From Deltaproteobacteria bacterium (GTDB lineage Bacteria > Desulfobacterota > Binatia > UTPRO1), in the NCBI GenBank assembly GCA_020852955.1, contig JADYZW010000038.1, positions 1 through 38,406 on the forward strand: a DNA stretch of 38,406 nt, in the 5' to 3' direction. Every line of letters starts with the position of its first letter. Position 1 is the stretch's first letter. Made by a program: the position numbers and the translations under genes. Of the stretch, positions 10,081 through 19,445 are shown one piece after another. The notes below the pieces were generated by a model. The model saw only the letters and a list, made by a program, of their open reading frames with translations. It was not told the origin of the DNA and searched no databases.

Positions 10081-10109
10081 ATGACTTTCTTCCGAGCGAG
10101 GTCTATAAG
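10081..10109 (+). promoter_or_regulatory. Candidate promoter of dnaB
   Basis: TATAAG (10104-10109, five of six consensus bases) is preceded after 17 nt by ATGACT (10081-10086). The predicted transcript would have a leader of about 18 nt to the ATG at 10134. It is one of few conventional TATA-type -10 elements here. Confidence 0.4.
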
Positions 10110-10133
10110 CTCGTCCCCCGCAGGCGCGTGACG

Positions 10134-11558
10134 ATGGCTTCGATCGAGGAGAACCTCCGCAAGATTCCGCCGCAGAACCTCGAAGCCGAGGAATCCGTGC
10201 TGGGCGGCGTTCTCCTCGACAACCACGCCTGCAATCTGGTCCTACCGATCTTGCGCGCGGAGCACTTCTACCGGGAGGCGCATCGCAAGATCTTCGCCGC
10301 GATGGTCGCGCTGAACGAAAGCGGCGCGCCGGTTGACATCGTGACGCTCACCGAGGCGCTCCGTCAGCGCGGGCAGCTCCAGGACGTCGGCGGCGCCACC
10401 TTCATCGCCGAGCTCGCGAACCGCGTGCCGACGGCCGCCAACGCCGAGCATTACGCCCGGATCATCCGCGAGAAGGCGATCCTGCGCGGACTCATTTCCG
10501 CTGCCACCGAGATCGCGACCGAGGCCTACGGCAACCAGACCGACGTCGAGAAGTTCGTCGATGTCGCCGAGTCCCGGATCTTCGCGATCGCCGAGCAGAA
10601 GGTGACGACGGAGTTCTTTCCGATCGGCGAGCTTCTGCAGCCCGCTATCAAGGAGATCGAGAAGCTCTTTGACCGCAAGGAGATGGTGACCGGCGTGCCG
10701 ACCGGCTTCCACGATCTCGACAAGATGAGCGCCGGCATGCATTCCGGAGACCTCATCATCGTCGCCGGGCGTCCCGGCATGGGCAAGACGGCGCTTGCCC
10801 TCAACATCGGCACGTACGCCGCCCAGCAGGCCGGCATCGGCGTCGCGATCTTCTCGCTCGAGATGTCGAAGGAGCAGCTCGTGCTCCGCATGCTCTGCTC
10901 CGAGGCGCTGGTGAACTACCAGGACGTGCGTTCCGGGCGGCTCCACGAGAAGGACTTCGCGAAGCTCGCGAGCGCCGCCGGCGCGCTCCACCAGTCGGTG
11001 ATCTACATCGACGATGCGGCGGGTCTTTCGATCCTCGAGCTTCGCGCCAAAGCGCGACGCTTGAAGCGCGAGATCCACGCTCGCGGCGGTCGTCTCGGAC
11101 TCATCGTGGTCGACTATCTGCAGCTCATGCGCGGGTCGGGTCGGACGGACTCGCGCGAGCAGGAGATCTCGGAGATCTCGCGCTCGTTGAAGGCCCTCGC
11201 CAAACAACTCGAGCTTCCGGTCATCGCGCTCTCGCAGCTGAACCGCCGCGTCGAGGAGAAGGGTGCGGATCGCCGGCCGGTCATGGCGAACCTCCGCGAG
11301 TCCGGCGCGATCGAGCAGGACGCCGACATGATCCTCTTCGTCTACCGCGAGGCCGCCTACAACAAGGAGCTCGGTCCCGAGGAGGAGCGCGAGGCGGAGA
11401 TCATCATCGGCAAGCAGCGCAACGGCCCGACCGGCACGGTGAACGTAACGTTCCGGAAGGAGTTCATGCGCTTTGCCGACCGCGCTCTCCCGAGCGACGA
11501 GGCCTACGAGCACGCCTCGCCGTTCAGCGAGCGCGACTACGACATGCCGGAGGTCTAG
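10134..11558 (+). CDS. dnaB: Replicative DNA helicase DnaB
   Basis: A 474-residue hexameric 5'-3' helicase of the replisome. The N-terminal DnaG/DnaC-interacting domain covers about residues 10-115 (IPPQNLEAEESVLGGVLLD). The RecA-like motor starts near residue 185. Walker A is GRPGMGKT at 212-219, followed by FSLEMSKEQLVLRML (motif H1a), Walker B LIVVDYLQLMRG, SQLNRRVEEK and LRESGAIEQDADMI. GKQRNGPTG near the end is the arginine-finger region. No intein is inserted, since all motifs are contiguous. The start at ATG 10134 matches the family; an in-frame GTG lies 6 nt earlier. It converges with thiE with one base between the stops. Confidence 0.97.
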   Translation: MASIEENLRKIPPQNLEAEESVLGGVLLDNHACNLVLPILRAEHFYREAHRKIFAAMVALNESGAPVDIVTLTEALRQRGQLQDVGGATFIAELANRVPTAANAEHYARIIREKAILRGLISAATEIATEAYGNQTDVEKFVDVAESRIFAIAEQKVTTEFFPIGELLQPAIKEIEKLFDRKEMVTGVPTGFHDLDKMSAGMHSGDLIIVAGRPGMGKTALALNIGTYAAQQAGIGVAIFSLEMSKEQLVLRMLCSEALVNYQDVRSGRLHEKDFAKLASAAGALHQSVIYIDDAAGLSILELRAKARRLKREIHARGGRLGLIVVDYLQLMRGSGRTDSREQEISEISRSLKALAKQLELPVIALSQLNRRVEEKGADRRPVMANLRESGAIEQDADMILFVYREAAYNKELGPEEEREAEIIIGKQRNGPTGTVNVTFRKEFMRFADRALPSDEAYEHASPFSERDYDMPEV

Positions 11559-11559
11559 C

Positions 11560-12176
11560 TCAGCGCTCGATGAGCGCGAGCAATTCGGCGGTCGCGCGCT
11601 CGACGTCGGGAGCGCGCACCAGTGCGGCGATCACCGCGACGGCGTCGGCGCCCGCTGCGAGCACCGCCGGAGCCGTCGCGGCCGTGATGCCGCCGATCGC
11701 GACGAGCGGCGTCGTCGTGAGCGTCCGGGCGTTTCGCAGGCGCTCGCAGCCGAGCACCGGATCGGCCGCGCTCTTGCTGGTCGTCGCGTAGAGCGGGCCG
11801 AACGCGAGATAGTCGGCCCCCGAGGCGCGCGCGGCGGCGAGCTGGGTCTCGCTGTGGGTCGAGAAGCCGACCAGCCGACCGGGTTCGAGCACCGCGCGGG
11901 CCGCGGCGACCGGGAGGTCTTCCTGGCCGAGGTGCACGCCGTCGGCGCCGCACGCGCGCGCGACGTCGGCGCGGTCGTTGACGACGAAGATCGCGCCGGC
12001 GGCGGCGGCGATCTCGCGCACCTTCTCAGAGGCCGTGAGGAGCTCGCCGGTCGCGGTGGCCTTGAGGCGGAGCTGGAGCACGCGCGCGCCACCGGCCACC
12101 ATGGCGCGCGCGAGCGCGATCGGATCCCTTCCGGTATCGAGGGGGTCCACGATCGCGTAGAGCCGCGAGGGCAGGA

Positions 12177-12180
<4 letters not shown>
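11560..12180 (-). CDS. thiE: Thiamine-phosphate synthase
   Basis: A 206-residue TIM-barrel enzyme that joins hydroxymethylpyrimidine diphosphate and thiazole phosphate to make thiamine phosphate. Typical segments are YAIVDP, RVLQLRLKATATGEL, FVVNDRADVARACGADGVHL followed by GQEDLP, GFSTHSETQL, YLAFGPLYATTSK (pyrophosphate-binding), and VAIGGI. Length equals the family norm. The first position of the usual RxK pair reads R-L-K, as expected. ATG at 12180 overlaps the stop of the NtrC-like gene by four bases, so it is the last gene of the ntrB-ntrC-thiE unit. No TPP riboswitch is visible upstream, and other thi genes are absent here. Confidence 0.93.
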
Positions 12181-13603
<1,423 letters not shown>

Positions 13604-13604
<1 letters not shown>

Positions 13605-14767
13605 CAGCTCGACTCGCCGGGCATGGCGAGCGGAAGGCTCACCCGAAAGCGTGTCCAGCGACCGGGCTCGCTTTCGACGCGCAAGAGCCCGTCGTGCTGC
13701 GTCACCAGCCGGTGACTCACGGCGAGCCCGAGGCCGGTGCCCTTGTTCTTGGTGGTGAAGAACGGCGTGAAGATGCGCGCGCGGTCCTCGGGATCGATGC
13801 CGGGTCCGCTGTCCTCGACGTCGACCGAGAGGTACTGGCGGCTCCGTCTGTCGCGCCCCGCCGTGCGGACGCGGAAGTCGGTCTCCATGCGGGTCGTGAT
13901 CGTGAGCGTCCCCGTGTGATCCATCGCCTCGAGCGCGTTCTTCACGAGGTTCAAGAACACTTGGCGGATCCGCGCTTCGTCGGCCCAGACGTCGGGCAGA
14001 CTCGGATCGAAGTTCAGGCGCACGGCGAGCGTTTCGCCGGCGCTCGCGTGCTCGAGGGCGAGCACCTCCTGCAGGAGGCGGTGGATGTTGACCGCGCCGA
14101 GTCGCAGGCGCGGCGGGCGGGTGAGCTCGAGGAGCTGCTCGAGCAGGGCCGCCACGCGATCGACCTCGCGCGTGATCAGGGAGGTGAAGCGCAGGCCTTC
14201 CGGATCCTGCGACAGCGTATCGGCGAGGAGCTGCGCTGCCCCCTTGATGCCGCCGAGCGGATTCTTGATCTCGTGCGCCAGTCCGGCGGCGACGGCCGCG
14301 AGCTCGCCCACCATGCTGCCGACCTTCCCGGTCTCGGTGAGCCCGCCCGCGGCGACGCTGTCGTGGAGGCGCATCAGGCTTCCGACGGAGACACCGTTGC
14401 GGTCGATCACCGGCGCGATCGTGAGGCGCACCGGCGTGCGCTGCCCGAGCGGCGTCGCGAGCTCGCCGTCGTCGGTCACGCGCCGGCCCGCGTCGCGCAG
14501 AAACGTCGCGATCCGCTCCGCGAGCCAAGGATGGCCGGCGAAGACCTGGAGGGCCGTCCTACCGCTCGCGTGCTTCGCCGAGACGGCCGTGAGATCCTCG
14601 GCGGCCGGGCTCATGAACGCCACGTGCCCGCCGGCGTCGAGGATGATCAGACCGTCGCCGAGGCTCGCGAGGACGTCCTCGGCGTAGCGATGCAGGAAGT
14701 GCTCGGCGGACGTCGCGCTGATCTCGGAGTCGACGCCGACCGCGCGGTGTCGCGCTGGGTCGCTCAT
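13604..14767 (-). CDS. NtrB-like PAS sensor histidine kinase
   Basis: A 387-residue soluble kinase that should phosphorylate the NtrC-like partner. A PAS domain covers about residues 28-135 (GDGLIILDAGGHVAFMSPAAE). The dimerisation/phosphoacceptor box is GLAHEIKNPLGGIKGAA with H165. The ATPase domain shows the N box (QVFLNLVKNALEAM), G1 (VEDSGPGI), F box (IFTPFFTTK) and G2 (KGTGLGLAVS). No membrane helix is seen, as in NtrB. The ATG at 14767 is preferred; an upstream GTG at 14791 is in frame but overlaps the probable -10 element. The promoter faces that of ispF. Confidence 0.93.
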
Positions 14768-14781
14768 GATTCGGAGGGCGG

Positions 14782-14787
14782 ACGCTA
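14782..14787 (-). promoter_or_regulatory. Candidate -10 element of the ntrB-ntrC-thiE operon
   Basis: On the minus strand TAGCGT occupies 14782-14787, 14 nt before the ATG at 14767. It is the same hexamer as the -10 of the divergent ispF gene. A -35 with 17-nt spacing would be GTGCGA, which is weak. Confidence 0.35.
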
Positions 14788-14830
14788 TCACGGTCCGGGA
14801 CGCCTCGCACGGTCCGGCGGCGCGGGTGGT

Positions 14831-14859
14831 TTGACTCTCTCGGCGACGGCTCCTAGCGT
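14831..14859 (+). promoter_or_regulatory. Candidate leaderless promoter of ispF
   Basis: TTGACT (14831-14836) and TAGCGT (14854-14859) are separated by exactly 17 nt. The GTG start codon (14868) follows the -10 by 8 nt, so the predicted transcription start coincides with the start codon. This is the clearest promoter in the window. Confidence 0.6.
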
Positions 14860-14867
14860 TGCGCCCC

Positions 14868-15350
14868 GTGACGGCGTTCCGGATCGGGCAGGGCTACGAT
14901 ATCCATCCACTGGCGCGCGGTCGCCGCCTGGTGCTCGGGGGCGTCGACATCCCGCACGACCGCGGCCTTGCGGGGCACTCCGACGCGGATGCGGTGCTGC
15001 ACGCGGTCACGGATGCACTCCTCGGCGCGATCGGGGCCGGTGACATCGGGGGGCATTTCTCCGATCGCGATCCCCGCCACCGGGATCGTCCGAGCCGAGA
15101 CTTCGTCCTCGAGACCATGGCGATGGTGCGCGCCCGCGGCTGGCGCGTCGGGAACGTCGACGTAACGGTGCACGCGGAGGCGCCGAAGCTCGCGCCGCAC
15201 CTCGACGCCATGCGTGCGATCCTCGCCGAGCTCCTCGGCGTGGCGCCCGACGCCGCGAACGTGAAGGCGACGCGGGGCGAAGGGCTCGGCGCGATCGGAC
15301 GCGCCGAGGGCATCGCGGCGCAGGCCGTGGTGCTGCTCGAGAGGGCCTGA
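14868..15350 (+). CDS. ispF: 2-C-methyl-D-erythritol 2,4-cyclodiphosphate synthase
   Basis: A 160-residue trimeric enzyme of the MEP isoprenoid pathway; it cyclises CDP-ME-2-phosphate and releases CMP. Zinc ligands are D11 and H13 (GQGYDIHPL) and H45 ([11 protein letters not shown]), with the same spacing as D8, H10 and H42 of E. coli. [11 protein letters not shown] and [19 protein letters not shown] complete the signature. Start GTG 14868 fits the family N-terminus and the promoter 8 nt before it. IspD is often fused or adjacent but is not here; the gene stands alone and converges with the zinc-ribbon gene 7 nt downstream. Confidence 0.96.
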   Translation: MTAFRIGQGYDIHPLARGRRLVLGGVDIPHDRGLAGHSDADAVLHAVTDALLGAIGAGDIGGHFSDRDPRHRDRPSRDFVLETMAMVRARGWRVGNVDVTVHAEAPKLAPHLDAMRAILAELLGVAPDAANVKATRGEGLGAIGRAEGIAAQAVVLLERA

Positions 15351-15357
15351 CGACGGC

Positions 15358-15744
15358 TCAGGGCCCGCCCGTATCGCCGCCGGTGTCGTCGCTCCCGCCG
15401 GTGTCGCCGTCGGCGGCGTCCTCGAACGATCCCGAGGCCATCTCGTCGGCCATCTCGTCGATCTCGCCGCCTCCGGTCTCGTCGCCCATCTCGCGGCTCA
15501 TCTTCTTCATCCAGCGCGCGACGCTTGCGGGGTCGTGCTCGTCGAGGCCGCTCAGGCTCGACGGATCGGTGAGCGACTCGAGCCGCGACTCTTCCGAGCG
15601 GCCCATCGCGAAGCGCGACATCAAGCGCTCGAGCGTACGGGCGCCGCAGCGATCGCATATCTCGTCGACGGCCTCGCTCGCGCGCAGCGTGAGGAGGGTG
15701 ACGCGCTTCCCGCAGCTCGTGCAGCGGTATTCGTACAGCGGCAT
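15358..15744 (-). CDS. FmdB-type zinc-ribbon protein
   Basis: A 128-residue protein starting MPLYEYRCTSCGK, the hallmark of the FmdB/CxxC regulatory-protein family. Four cysteines (C8, C11, C30, C33) form the zinc ribbon within the first 35 residues. The rest is acidic and flexible, with Met-rich helices (WMKKMSREMGDE, EIDEMADEMA) and a Gly/Asp/Thr tail (TGGSDDTGGDTGG). Family members have been linked to regulation of amidase and formamidase genes, but the function is not firmly known. The start at 15744 is fixed by the conserved N-terminus. Confidence 0.85.
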   Translation of the reverse strand: MPLYEYRCTSCGKRVTLLTLRASEAVDEICDRCGARTLERLMSRFAMGRSEESRLESLTDPSSLSGLDEHDPASVARWMKKMSREMGDETGGGEIDEMADEMASGSFEDAADGDTGGSDDTGGDTGGP

Positions 15745-15797
15745 GTTCGCTCGCAGCTTGCGACGATCGTCGGCGCCGCGCAAGCGGGCGCGTCGTC

Positions 15798-15827
15798 TTG
15801 ACGTTCGCGCGCCGGCACACGTAGCAT
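15798..15827 (+). promoter_or_regulatory. Candidate promoter of the GMC oxidoreductase operon
   Basis: TTGACG (15798-15803) and TAGCAT (15822-15827) are 18 nt apart. The predicted leader to the ATG at 15856 is about 20 nt. The -10 belongs to the same TAGCnT class as those of ispF and the flavoprotein gene. Confidence 0.5.
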
Positions 15828-15855
15828 GCGCGGCGCTCATGCGAGGCGTCGATTG

Positions 15856-16461
15856 ATGGAAGGCCGCGCGACGCTCGAGGGATTGCGCGTCGACCTGACG
15901 CGCCGCCGCCTCTTGCGGACGGGCCTCGGGGGCGCCTTGCTCCTGGGATTCGGGGCCGTGCTCCCGTCGGGGTGCGCGCGCTACTCCCCGGTCCGGAGCT
16001 CGCTGCGCTTCCTGACGCGCAAGGAGTACGCGGTCGTGACGCAGGCGGCGGTGCGGATCCTGGGGCTCCCCGACGAGGAGCGCGAGAGGCTCGGCGGCTT
16101 CATCGATGGCCTGCTGGCCGACCTCCCGCCGACGTCGCAGAGCCAGGCGCGCCTCATGCTGCGCGTGGTGGAGCACGGCACCCACCTCTTCGATCTGAAG
16201 CCGCGCCGGTTCACGAGGCTCTCGCCCGCCGAGCAGGACGCCTATCTGCGCGGGTGGATGGAGAGCACGCTCGGCGCACGACGGGTGATCTTCCGCGCGC
16301 TCAAGACGCTGGCGGCGCTCGGCTACTACGCGCAGCCGTCGTCGTTTGCGTCGATCGGCTACGACGGCCCGTGGCTCGGCCGGATCGAGGCGACGGTGCG
16401 GGTGGCGCACGAGGCTCCTGTCGATCTCGCGACCGTGCTCGCCGAGCGGCAAGCGTCGTGA
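15856..16461 (+). CDS. Tat-exported gluconate 2-dehydrogenase subunit 3-like protein
   Basis: A 201-residue partner of the GMC oxidoreductase encoded directly downstream. The N-terminus is a twin-arginine signal (LTRRRLLRTGLGGALLLGFG) ending near LPSGC; that Cys could be lipidated, though the lipobox is not canonical. The mature part fits the small-subunit family of membrane gluconate and related dehydrogenases: FLTRKEYAVVTQAAVRILG, FIDGLLADLPPTSQSQARLML, FTRLSPAEQDAYL and IGYDGPW. In known systems this subunit carries the flavoprotein across the membrane by Tat. The ATG at 15856 is chosen for the compact signal peptide. Its TGA overlaps the GTG start of the next gene. Confidence 0.83.
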   Translation: MEGRATLEGLRVDLTRRRLLRTGLGGALLLGFGAVLPSGCARYSPVRSSLRFLTRKEYAVVTQAAVRILGLPDEERERLGGFIDGLLADLPPTSQSQARLMLRVVEHGTHLFDLKPRRFTRLSPAEQDAYLRGWMESTLGARRVIFRALKTLAALGYYAQPSSFASIGYDGPWLGRIEATVRVAHEAPVDLATVLAERQAS

Positions 16462-17990
16462 TTCTCGACACCGCGACGATCGACGCGGACGTGCGGCTGC
16501 GCGCCGACGTGTGCGTCGTCGGCTCGGGCGCGGGCGGCGCGGTCGCCGCTGCGGAGCTCGCCGAGGCGGGTCATTCCGTCGTGCTGATCGAGGACGGCCC
16601 GTATCTCCACGGCGAGGCCTTCGTCCAGCGCGAGGAAGTGATGTACCCGCGCCTCTACCGCGAGGGCGGCACCAAGGCGACCGCGGACTATACCGTGCTC
16701 GTCTCGCAGGGCCGGGCGGTCGGCGGCTCGACGGTCGCGAGCTTCTGCCTCTGCGTGCGCCCCCCGCGTCCGCTGCTCGGGTACTGGGCGCGACAGCTCG
16801 GTCTCTCGGGCCTCGAGCACGAGGCGATGCATCCGTTCTTCCGGAAGGTCGAGAAGCGCATCGGCGCGCAGCGCCTCGTGCCCGAGCAGGTGAACGGCAA
16901 CAGCGCGAAGCTCCAGCAGGGAAGCGAGAAGCTCGGCTATCGGGGATATCTCCCGCTCCACAACCGCGTCGACTGCCTCCTGACGGGCTACTGCGCGCTC
17001 GGCTGCACCTACGACCGCAAGGGCGACATGTTGACGACCTACGTCCCGGCGGCCTCGCGCGCCGGGGCGGTGATCGTCCCGGACTGCCAGGCGACCCAGG
17101 TCCGCATCGATGCGGGTCGGGTGACGGGCGTCGCGGGCGTGTTCCAGCGCTCGCGGGACGGCGCGGCGCACACGCTCGACGTCGCCGCCAAGGTGATCGT
17201 GCTGGCGGCGGGCGCGATCAACTCGCCGCGCATCTGGCGGCAGAGTCGGCTGCCCGACCCGGCGGCCGCCGTCGGCCGCAATCTGCGCCTGCAGCCGCAG
17301 GTCGTCGTGACCGCGCTCTACCCGGAGCCGATCGAGTCGTGGAAGGGCATCCCGCAGGGCTACGTCGTCGACGAGTTCCTGTCCGTGGGCGGACGCTCGG
17401 CGGGCTCGGGCTACCTCCTCGTGCCCGCGTTCGCGCACCCCGTCGCGGCGGCGAGCATGCTGCCCGGCTACGGAGCGGAGCATCGCGAGCTCATGGAGCT
17501 CTATCCGCGGCTCGGCGCCATCGCGGTGCTGCTGCACGATCATACGCGCGGCCGCCTGGAGCTCGAGGCGACGGGACCGCCGGCGGTGAGCTACCGCCTC
17601 GGCGACAGCGACGAAGAGCAGCTGCTCGACGCGCTCGAGCGGGCGACCGACATCAGCTTCGCGGCCGGCGCCGAGAAGGTGTTCCTCCCCTACAATCAGG
17701 TCGTCACCGTCACGAAGCGCGGTGCGTACCAGGTGATTCGCGAGCACGGCGTGCGGGCGAACGATCCGCTCTTCTTCTCGTACCAGCCGCAGGGCACGCT
17801 TCGCATGGGCGCCGACCGGCGAAAATCCGTGGTCGATCCGAACGGCGAGGCCCACGCGGTTCGCGGCCTCTTCGTTGCCGACGCGAGCGTGTTCCCGACG
17901 AGCGTCGCGGTGCCGGCGCAGGTGACCGTGATGGCGCTGGCCACACGCACCGCGCAGCATATCGCCGATCACGCCGATCGCTACTTCTGA
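16458..17990 (+). CDS. GMC-family FAD oxidoreductase (dehydrogenase large subunit)
   Basis: A 510-residue glucose-methanol-choline family flavoprotein. The FAD-binding loop is VVGSGAGGAVAA at 20-31. VGGSTVASFCLCVRPP is the second GMC segment. A Cys cluster (DCLLTGYCALGCTYDRKG) matches the CxxxGxC-GC element seen in the sterol-oxidase and membrane-dehydrogenase branch. The C-terminus has QGTLRMGADRR, VDPNGEAHAVRGLFVADAS and PAQVTVMALATR, with the catalytic-site region typical of the family. No signal peptide is present; it is probably exported with the Tat subunit, whose stop it overlaps (GTGA). A diheme cytochrome subunit is missing from the operon. Substrate is unknown; alcohols, sugars or sterols are possible. 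Confidence 0.9.
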   Translation: MILDTATIDADVRLRADVCVVGSGAGGAVAAAELAEAGHSVVLIEDGPYLHGEAFVQREEVMYPRLYREGGTKATADYTVLVSQGRAVGGSTVASFCLCVRPPRPLLGYWARQLGLSGLEHEAMHPFFRKVEKRIGAQRLVPEQVNGNSAKLQQGSEKLGYRGYLPLHNRVDCLLTGYCALGCTYDRKGDMLTTYVPAASRAGAVIVPDCQATQVRIDAGRVTGVAGVFQRSRDGAAHTLDVAAKVIVLAAGAINSPRIWRQSRLPDPAAAVGRNLRLQPQVVVTALYPEPIESWKGIPQGYVVDEFLSVGGRSAGSGYLLVPAFAHPVAAASMLPGYGAEHRELMELYPRLGAIAVLLHDHTRGRLELEATGPPAVSYRLGDSDEEQLLDALERATDISFAAGAEKVFLPYNQVVTVTKRGAYQVIREHGVRANDPLFFSYQPQGTLRMGADRRKSVVDPNGEAHAVRGLFVADASVFPTSVAVPAQVTVMALATRTAQHIADHADRYF

Positions 17991-18098
17991 AGCGGCGACC
18001 GTCGCCGCGGACGAAGGCCGCGCCGACGGATCGTTACGCGCGTCCGCGGTTCTCCGCCGCTCGAAGCCTCGGCCGTGCAGAACCCTGGTCTCTGACGC

Positions 18099-19316
18099 TC
18101 AGGGGCCGTTGGCCTGGAAGACCGTGCCGTCGGCCTTCTTGATCTCCGTCAGGCCGATGCTGAAGCAGGCGGCGTCGCTGGAGAGCACTTGGACCGTGGC
18201 GCTGCTCGGGTTGTTCATCAGACCCGCGACGACCCCGATCGGCAGATTCCCGCTCGAGTTCTTGCCCTGGATCTTGATCTGGCCCTTGCCGACGTCGCCG
18301 CCGGTGAGCTTCGCTTGCACGAGGCCGTCCGACGTCGCCTCTTTGTCCTTGTACTGATAGCCCTTGTCGGACACCGCCTTCCAGCACGGCTTCGTGCCGC
18401 ACAGCGGCCCCGGCGGCACGAGCGAGTACTCACCCCTGAGTTGATCGGCGGCATCGTAGACGCAGACCGCGTACACGGTGGTGCCGTTCACCGGATCGCC
18501 GAACTGTCCCTGAGTGACGGCCGGCTGCAACTTGCCGAGCGTGACTTTCAGCTTCTCTTTCCCGGTCTTCTTCTCGTCGATCTGCAGGCTGCCCTTGCCG
18601 GATGCGATGCAACCCGGGGCGGGAGCCACGCCGCAGGAAGCGCCGGGCGTCGGCGTGGGTGTCGGGGTGGCCGGCGTCGGGCAATCGCTGTCCGCCGGGT
18701 AGTCGGCTGCGCCGTCGCCGTCGTTGTCGAGGCCGACGCTGTCGAGATCGAAGGGCAGATCCTCTTGCGTGCTCGAGCACGGGTCGGTCAATCCGGTGAA
18801 CATGGGGGCGAAGTACGGTGGCGCGACGTTCTCCCCGTAGAGTGTCGGGAACGGGTTCGGATGACCGAGCGCGCCGGGCTGGTGGCAACCCGACGTTCCG
18901 CACGACGTGATGCCGTTGGCGACGTGAAACGCGCGCAGGCCGTAGGCGGTGGCTTTCGGCAGGCCGCTGTTCGGCGAGGTTTCACCGTAGTCCTGCCCGT
19001 GACAGCCGGCGCAGCCGTAGCCGCCGCCGGGGCCGCTCCAGTACGTCAGCACGGGCTTCGTGCTGCCGCCGTTCGGGTGGCAGATGTTGCAGTCCGTGAC
19101 GCCGAACTGGGTGCGGTGCTGGAGGTGGAGCGGGCCGTTCCCGTTCAAAAAGCCGGTGTGGCACTGCACGCAGCCGCTGCCGGCGCCGTTGTCGTACCAC
19201 CGGTACGCCTGCGCGTCCGGCGCCCACAGCAACAAAGCCAGGAGGACGAGCGCCCCGTGGACGTGGGCTTGAACCGCTCGTGCGGCGGTCGACATCCTCG
19301 GTTCGAGTCGGATCAT
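18099..19316 (-). CDS. Secreted multiheme c-type cytochrome with Thr-Pro linker and C-terminal domain
   Basis: A 405-residue exported protein. The signal peptide is near residues 20-37 (GALVLLALLLWAPDAQA). Four heme sites follow: C49-C52-H53, C76-C79-H80, C102-C105-H106 and C139-C144-H145; the last is a CX4CH variant (CGTSGCH). Next comes a calcium-type acidic loop (DNDGDGAADYPADSDC), a Pro-Thr linker (TPTPTPTPGASC) and a C-terminal domain of about 160 residues with paired cysteines and many Lys and Gly (VYAVCVYDAADQLRGEY, GGDVGKGQIKIQGKN). The start at 19316 is supported by GAGGAG upstream. It is probably a periplasmic or surface electron carrier. The tail domain is not one I can name. Confidence 0.82.
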   Translation of the reverse strand: MIRLEPRMSTAARAVQAHVHGALVLLALLLWAPDAQAYRWYDNGAGSGCVQCHTGFLNGNGPLHLQHRTQFGVTDCNICHPNGGSTKPVLTYWSGPGGGYGCAGCHGQDYGETSPNSGLPKATAYGLRAFHVANGITSCGTSGCHQPGALGHPNPFPTLYGENVAPPYFAPMFTGLTDPCSSTQEDLPFDLDSVGLDNDGDGAADYPADSDCPTPATPTPTPTPGASCGVAPAPGCIASGKGSLQIDEKKTGKEKLKVTLGKLQPAVTQGQFGDPVNGTTVYAVCVYDAADQLRGEYSLVPPGPLCGTKPCWKAVSDKGYQYKDKEATSDGLVQAKLTGGDVGKGQIKIQGKNSSGNLPIGVVAGLMNNPSSATVQVLSSDAACFSIGLTEIKKADGTVFQANGP

Positions 19317-19388
19317 GAGACTCCTCTGTCCTCGCGCAATGGGAAGTGGGAACGGCACATCGACAGCCCCGGGCGCGCTGCCGCAGCG

Positions 19389-19418
19389 ATCTTCCCTTTT
19401 CCGGTTCGTCCGAGTCAA
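19389..19418 (-). promoter_or_regulatory. Candidate promoter of the cytochrome gene
   Basis: On the minus strand TTGACT (19413-19418) is followed after 18 nt by GAAGAT (19389-19394), predicting a leader of about 65 nt. It sits in an unusually AT-rich patch (AAAATTTTTC just upstream). A 6-bp stem overlapping the stop of the preceding lipoprotein gene (GCGCGG/CCGCGC, 19435-19454) followed by that T-run could act as a weak terminator. Confidence 0.35.
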
Positions 19419-19445
19419 GAAAAATTTTGTGGCGGCGCGGCGGGG

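Noticed and set aside
10134..11558. Intein in dnaB
   Set aside because: Walker A, Walker B and the arginine-finger region are contiguous at normal spacing and the length is 474 aa.
18690..18750. Short Thr-Pro codon repeat as a DNA tandem repeat element
   Set aside because: It encodes an in-frame protein linker inside the cytochrome gene and is too short to treat as a separate repeat.
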